From assembly GCA_027294925.1 (NCBI GenBank), contig JAPULM010000519.1, positions 1 through 9,063 of the forward strand: a stretch of DNA of 9,063 nt, read 5' to 3'. A program made the translations under genes and the position numbers. The DNA comes from a bacterium. GTDB lineage: Bacteria; Tectomicrobia; Entotheonellia; Entotheonellales; Entotheonellaceae. Below are positions 5,604 to 9,063 of the stretch, piece by piece. Each line of letters starts with the position of its first letter. The first letter of the stretch is position 1. A model generated the notes under the pieces. The model saw nothing but the letters and a program-made list of their open reading frames with translations, ran no database searches and was not told where the DNA came from.

Positions 5604-8543
5604 ATGGTCAGTAAACGCGTCGCAACGACTGATACGTGTGTTAGCAGCCCCAAGCAATGGCGCATTTGTATCGCCGCCCTGTTGCTACTGCTGATGCTTG
5701 GTGTTGCATCAGCAGGGACCCCGGCACCACCCCCGGTACAGACCCTGTGCATCCTCAACTTCAACCGGCTGGGCGATGATAGCAGGATGGATTGGCTGCA
5801 GCGTGGCCTCGCCGACATGATGATCAGCAGGATGAATCGGCTCAGCCCATTTCAGGTTATCGAGCGCGCCCATCTGAGAGACCTCCTGCGGGAACATGGT
5901 CTGGCGACGAGCGGGCTGGTGGATACGGACACGGCCATCCGACAAGCCGGGTTGGCCAAGGCGCAGCTTCTGCTGCTGGGAAGTTTCGCCCGCCAACAGG
6001 ATCAATTGACCATTCAGGTTCGTTTGCTGCGTATCTCCGATCAGCAGCTTCTGGCCCAGGCCACCTGGACAGATCGGCACAGCAACGTCCTTGCCGCCCC
6101 CCAGGCGTTGAGTCAGGCCATCCTGGCGCATCTGGGAGAACCCGTCGACCCCGCCCAGCTCACCGGCATCGAGACCGACATCCCGACCACCATCGATGTC
6201 GCCAAAGCGTACTACATGGGCATCAAAGCCTTCGACGACGGCCACTATCCCGAAGCCCTGGCGCACTACCTCGACGCCGCTCGGCAAGCCGGCGATTTCA
6301 GCAAGGCCTACCCCGCCGTGCTCGACCTGTACGAACTACTCGGTCAGAGCGAGCATGCGGTTGTGTTTGCCCGCCAGCTGGCCCAAGCCTACCAAGCGAA
6401 GGGCGACGTGCCGAGTGCCCTGGCCTATTACTTCGCGGCGGCACAGCAATGCCTGGCGCCCTTGAGCCAGCCGCGATTGGCTACTGTCCTGCTGGAGACG
6501 CTCCTACGCTTGCTGGCGCAACACGAACAGCAGACACAGGCGATGGCGCGGACCCGACAGTTCATCCTCGACAAGATTGACCAACTCCACGCAACGGGAA
6601 CCTACGCCTCGTTCGCAAAGATCCTGACGCATCGTAGCATTCGGTATCGGATGTGGCCTGGCGACATCGAGACAGAGCTGAGGCGCAGAGCCGAACAGCA
6701 AGCCCGTGGCGGCTACACGGTATTGCAAGACAACAAGTGGATCAAACGGTCCGTTCCCAGACCCTCGATGCTTATGTGTAATATGCGTGCACACCGCACC
6801 CTGGCCCGCGCCTATGCCCGCCTGGGACAAATCAAAGCGGCCCTGACGCATTATCAGGACCTCCTTGCGGCAACCTACTTTCTGACCCGGCATCCGCTCT
6901 ACGACGGCAGGCAGCGCGATTCCATTAGGACCGAGGCCCATTTCATTATGCTGCATCATTATGCTATGACCGGCCAGCTGATCCGGGATCACGCCCTGAA
7001 CCATCTGAACCGACTCAATATGGTCAAGGATGGGCTGGTGATCAGACGCGATTTTGGCGATCGCAGCCCAGATAGGCGCGCCAGGAATGCTTCCAGATAC
7101 GACGACCGAGGCTACGAATACTTTGATTTCGCGGCGCCTGCGGGGCATCAAATCGACTCGGCCACCCTGCGGGTAAAGATCAAGGGCATTGCGGCATTCT
7201 CCTTCAACCTGCCGCATCCCGTCGGCTGGCCGCCGCAGTTCTCTTTTTCCAAGCGTTTGAAGAAGTTCAAATTCTCCAAGCCTGGCACCTATGAAAAGAC
7301 GGTCGCCTTGCCGGCGGGGACAGAATTTGTTTCGATCGGTACCAGCTGGGGGCCGGGCTTGTTTTCAAATACGCCGGCCGAGGTGTGGTACCGCCTACGG
7401 TTCGGGCCGCAGGACAGTACCGACATCGTATGGTGGCAAGTGTCGTTCACGGTCTCTGCAAAGGCAAGTGCGATAGCCAAAACGGAGCCTGACGACCACG
7501 TAGCGCTGAGCGCCGCGATGCAAAAGCTCGTCACCCGTTATACGGCCGGCTGGGACGGCGCTGTTGTCGTCCGACAGCCGCAGGCAGTGGTCTACACGGG
7601 TGGCCCGGTGCTGGATGTGTACGCCGAAGACTGGCTGGTAGTGGCGATGGACGGCGATATTTGGCTCTTCCAGCGGGGTGATCTGCAGCTCACCCTCGAC
7701 CTACCAATAACGATCAACACCAGGCAACGGGAATTTGATCCGTCGCTGGTCCGAACCCGCGACGGTCGCTATGCGCTCCTCTGGGCGCGCGGCACCAGCA
7801 AGACAAACGCCAGGCGTTTCGTCGCCTTCTCCGAAGATTTGCTGCGTTGGGAAACGCCGCAACGCATGGTGTTCGAGAAAGCAACCGAGAATATCGGCTA
7901 TACTTACGGACGGGTGGAACCGCCCGAGCGAACCTACAACGTGGTTCCCATACGCCGGGGGTACGTGATGTTACTGGCACAGGGTTTCATGCGCTACTCA
8001 GACGATCTGCGGCACTGGGGCCGGCCGCAGAAGGTCATCCCGCACGACCTGTATCGCAATCGCCTGGTGAAAACCCGTGATGGAACCCTCTGGGCCGTGT
8101 ACGAGAACACCTCGGACACCCTTCAGCCGTATAGGTCGGTTGACTGGCGCCACGGCTATTTTGTGGTTGACGGCAAACGGTACAGACACGTCACGGAGTT
8201 ACGCGTCAGTCGCAGTGTGGATGGCGTTGACTGGCAGGCGTCCGGCAAGCTGGTGTTTGCCGGTCAACCCAGCGCCTTGTGGAGCTTCCCGGTTGCGGCG
8301 CGACAGATCGGTATCGCCATCGCCTTCAACAATCGCTTTGTGACCTGGTTGACGGCTTCTCGGCCTGGTGACCTGCGCCGCATCGATTCGGACCTCCAGG
8401 TCATGCATGACGCCGCACAAGCCGAGTGCTTCGTGCGTAACGCAGCGCTCGTCTGCCTGCGCCCCGTGTTCGATTTTGAGGCGCAGAAGCCGATGCTCTT
8501 GGCGACAAGCTCCCGGGCCCTTTATCAGAGGTTGGTGGAATAG
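5604..8543 (+). CDS. Exported CsgG/FlgO-TPR-beta-propeller multidomain protein
   Basis: The product is about 979 residues from the ATG at 5604. A TTG at 5562 would add 14 residues, but it lies almost on the putative transcription start. The ribosome site is poor for either start (AGAGG 13 bases before the ATG). Domains, numbered from the ATG: a signal peptide with hydrophobic core at about 21-33 and an AxA cleavage site at 35-37; a CsgG/FlgO-like alpha/beta domain (about 45-177) with CILNFNRL, GLADMMISRM, VIERAHLRDLL and LLLGSFARQ; TPR helices at about 199-283 and 396-426; an unrecognised aromatic-rich beta module at about 503-620; and a propeller at about 666-931. The propeller has repeated Asp-box-like motifs: SEDLLRW (743-749), SDDLRHW (799-805) and SVDGVDW (871-877). 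It recalls BNR/sialidase or GH43-type folds, but I cannot identify a catalytic set, so it may only bind glycans. The protein is probably periplasmic or surface-bound. It lacks a lipobox, unlike classical CsgG, so pore formation is not implied. Confidence 0.82.
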   Translation: MVSKRVATTDTCVSSPKQWRICIAALLLLLMLGVASAGTPAPPPVQTLCILNFNRLGDDSRMDWLQRGLADMMISRMNRLSPFQVIERAHLRDLLREHGLATSGLVDTDTAIRQAGLAKAQLLLLGSFARQQDQLTIQVRLLRISDQQLLAQATWTDRHSNVLAAPQALSQAILAHLGEPVDPAQLTGIETDIPTTIDVAKAYYMGIKAFDDGHYPEALAHYLDAARQAGDFSKAYPAVLDLYELLGQSEHAVVFARQLAQAYQAKGDVPSALAYYFAAAQQCLAPLSQPRLATVLLETLLRLLAQHEQQTQAMARTRQFILDKIDQLHATGTYASFAKILTHRSIRYRMWPGDIETELRRRAEQQARGGYTVLQDNKWIKRSVPRPSMLMCNMRAHRTLARAYARLGQIKAALTHYQDLLAATYFLTRHPLYDGRQRDSIRTEAHFIMLHHYAMTGQLIRDHALNHLNRLNMVKDGLVIRRDFGDRSPDRRARNASRYDDRGYEYFDFAAPAGHQIDSATLRVKIKGIAAFSFNLPHPVGWPPQFSFSKRLKKFKFSKPGTYEKTVALPAGTEFVSIGTSWGPGLFSNTPAEVWYRLRFGPQDSTDIVWWQVSFTVSAKASAIAKTEPDDHVALSAAMQKLVTRYTAGWDGAVVVRQPQAVVYTGGPVLDVYAEDWLVVAMDGDIWLFQRGDLQLTLDLPITINTRQREFDPSLVRTRDGRYALLWARGTSKTNARRFVAFSEDLLRWETPQRMVFEKATENIGYTYGRVEPPERTYNVVPIRRGYVMLLAQGFMRYSDDLRHWGRPQKVIPHDLYRNRLVKTRDGTLWAVYENTSDTLQPYRSVDWRHGYFVVDGKRYRHVTELRVSRSVDGVDWQASGKLVFAGQPSALWSFPVAARQIGIAIAFNNRFVTWLTASRPGDLRRIDSDLQVMHDAAQAECFVRNAALVCLRPVFDFEAQKPMLLATSSRALYQRLVE

Positions 8544-9063
8544 ATGCAGGGGTTGAAACAGGGTCAGATGGTCAATCGTGTACTCCTCCTCACGATGCTG
8601 GCATGCCATCTTGCCTGGGCAGGTGAGCGCCCGCCACGTATCTGGATCTTGCCGTTCGACAATCCGCACGCAGAGGCGTCATTGCAGCACCTGCAAGAGG
8701 CCATTCCGGCCCTGCTGAGCGTGACCATTTCCCAATCCGACCCGCACGCCATGGTTGATCGGCAGCACCTGCACCAGGTGTTGGCCGAACAGTCCCTGAG
8801 CCTGGAGGGGCTGACGGCGACGTTTACCCGCCAAGAGGTTGGTCGGCTGCTCGGCGCGACGGTGCTGATCACGGGAAGTTTGGTCAAGCAGGGAGAGGAC
8901 CTGCTGATCACCATACGGGCCTCCGATGTCGAGACTGGCCGGGTCACCGCCACGGCAGAAGCCCGCGGTCCTGATCGTCGGCTCAGCCAGCTGCTAAGAC
9001 AACTCTATGGCAGATTGGCCGGTCAGCTGGGCCGACAACTGCCCGCTCTTGGCGCTGCTCAGA
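8544..9063 (+). CDS. Second exported CsgG/FlgO-like protein (3' end outside window)
   Basis: The ATG follows the preceding TAG with no gap, and GGTGGA lies a few bases upstream, so the two genes are almost certainly one operon. The frame stays open to the window end (173 codons). A signal peptide (VNRVLLLTMLACHLAWA) with an AxA site at 24-26 precedes a CsgG/FlgO-like domain: IWILPFDNP, LQEAIPALLSVTI, MVDRQHLHQVLAEQ, LGATVLITGSLVKQ and IRASDVETGRV. A later ATG (codon 9, 8568) would also give a good signal peptide but has a weaker ribosome site. The Cys in MLAC does not fit the lipobox well, so type I cleavage is more likely. The domain is a diverged paralog of the one at the N-terminus of the upstream protein, which suggests duplication or a partner subunit. 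Whether TPR or propeller domains follow cannot be seen. Confidence 0.85.
   Translation, partial: MQGLKQGQMVNRVLLLTMLACHLAWAGERPPRIWILPFDNPHAEASLQHLQEAIPALLSVTISQSDPHAMVDRQHLHQVLAEQSLSLEGLTATFTRQEVGRLLGATVLITGSLVKQGEDLLITIRASDVETGRVTATAEARGPDRRLSQLLRQLYGRLAGQLGRQLPALGAAQ

Noticed and set aside
5468..5818. Minus-strand open frame of 116 codons across the divergent spacer
   Set aside because: It is antisense to the signal peptide and CsgG-like region of the large exported gene, and covers the G-rich tract and palindromes; there is no protein-family resemblance.
8544..8606. Lipoprotein signal (MLAC) in the second CsgG-like protein
   Set aside because: The residue at -2 is Leu and -3 is Met, which fits the lipobox poorly; a clear AxA type I cleavage site follows five residues later.

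Overview
The window looks like a piece of a Gram-negative, probably proteobacteria-like, environmental genome. The reasons are two exported proteins with CsgG/FlgO-type domains, Shine-Dalgarno-led genes, a Phd/YefM-type antitoxin and a DesA-type acyl-lipid desaturase. No single gene fixes the taxon. Base composition is uneven: sampled desaturase sequence is about 50% GC, sampled amidase sequence is about 60% or more, and the spacers are AT-rich. Together with the gene debris this suggests an accessory, rearranged stretch.

Layout. The left edge (2-115) holds the possible 3' end of an unrecognised gene. A minus-strand membrane fatty-acid desaturase (267-1274) follows, with a good sigma70-like promoter. 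That promoter overlaps the frameshifted remnant of a plus-strand TPR gene (about 1304-1581). Next come two overlapping paralogous amidases of the amidase-signature (AS) family (1648-3312 and 3305-4939). Both keep the Lys-cisSer-Ser triad, and both end in an extra segment resembling the small AtzG/GatC-like partner subunit.

A minus-strand toxin-antitoxin locus follows. The antitoxin is intact (5193-5417), but the overlapping VapC-type PIN toxin is cut to 48 residues (5050-5196). The divergent spacer 5418-5603 carries three TTAGCTAA-type palindromes, a G-quadruplex-capable G-rich tract on the minus strand, and a -10-like element.

The right third is a tandem exported pair. The first is a protein of about 979 residues: signal peptide, CsgG/FlgO-like domain, TPRs, an unrecognised aromatic-rich beta module, and a BNR/glycosidase-like beta-propeller. 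Directly after it lies a second, shorter CsgG/FlgO-like exported protein that runs off the window. These two are probably co-transcribed and are the best candidate for an undescribed envelope-associated system. The amidases probably work together on an unidentified amide, urea or carbamoyl substrate. Nothing links the desaturase functionally to its neighbours.
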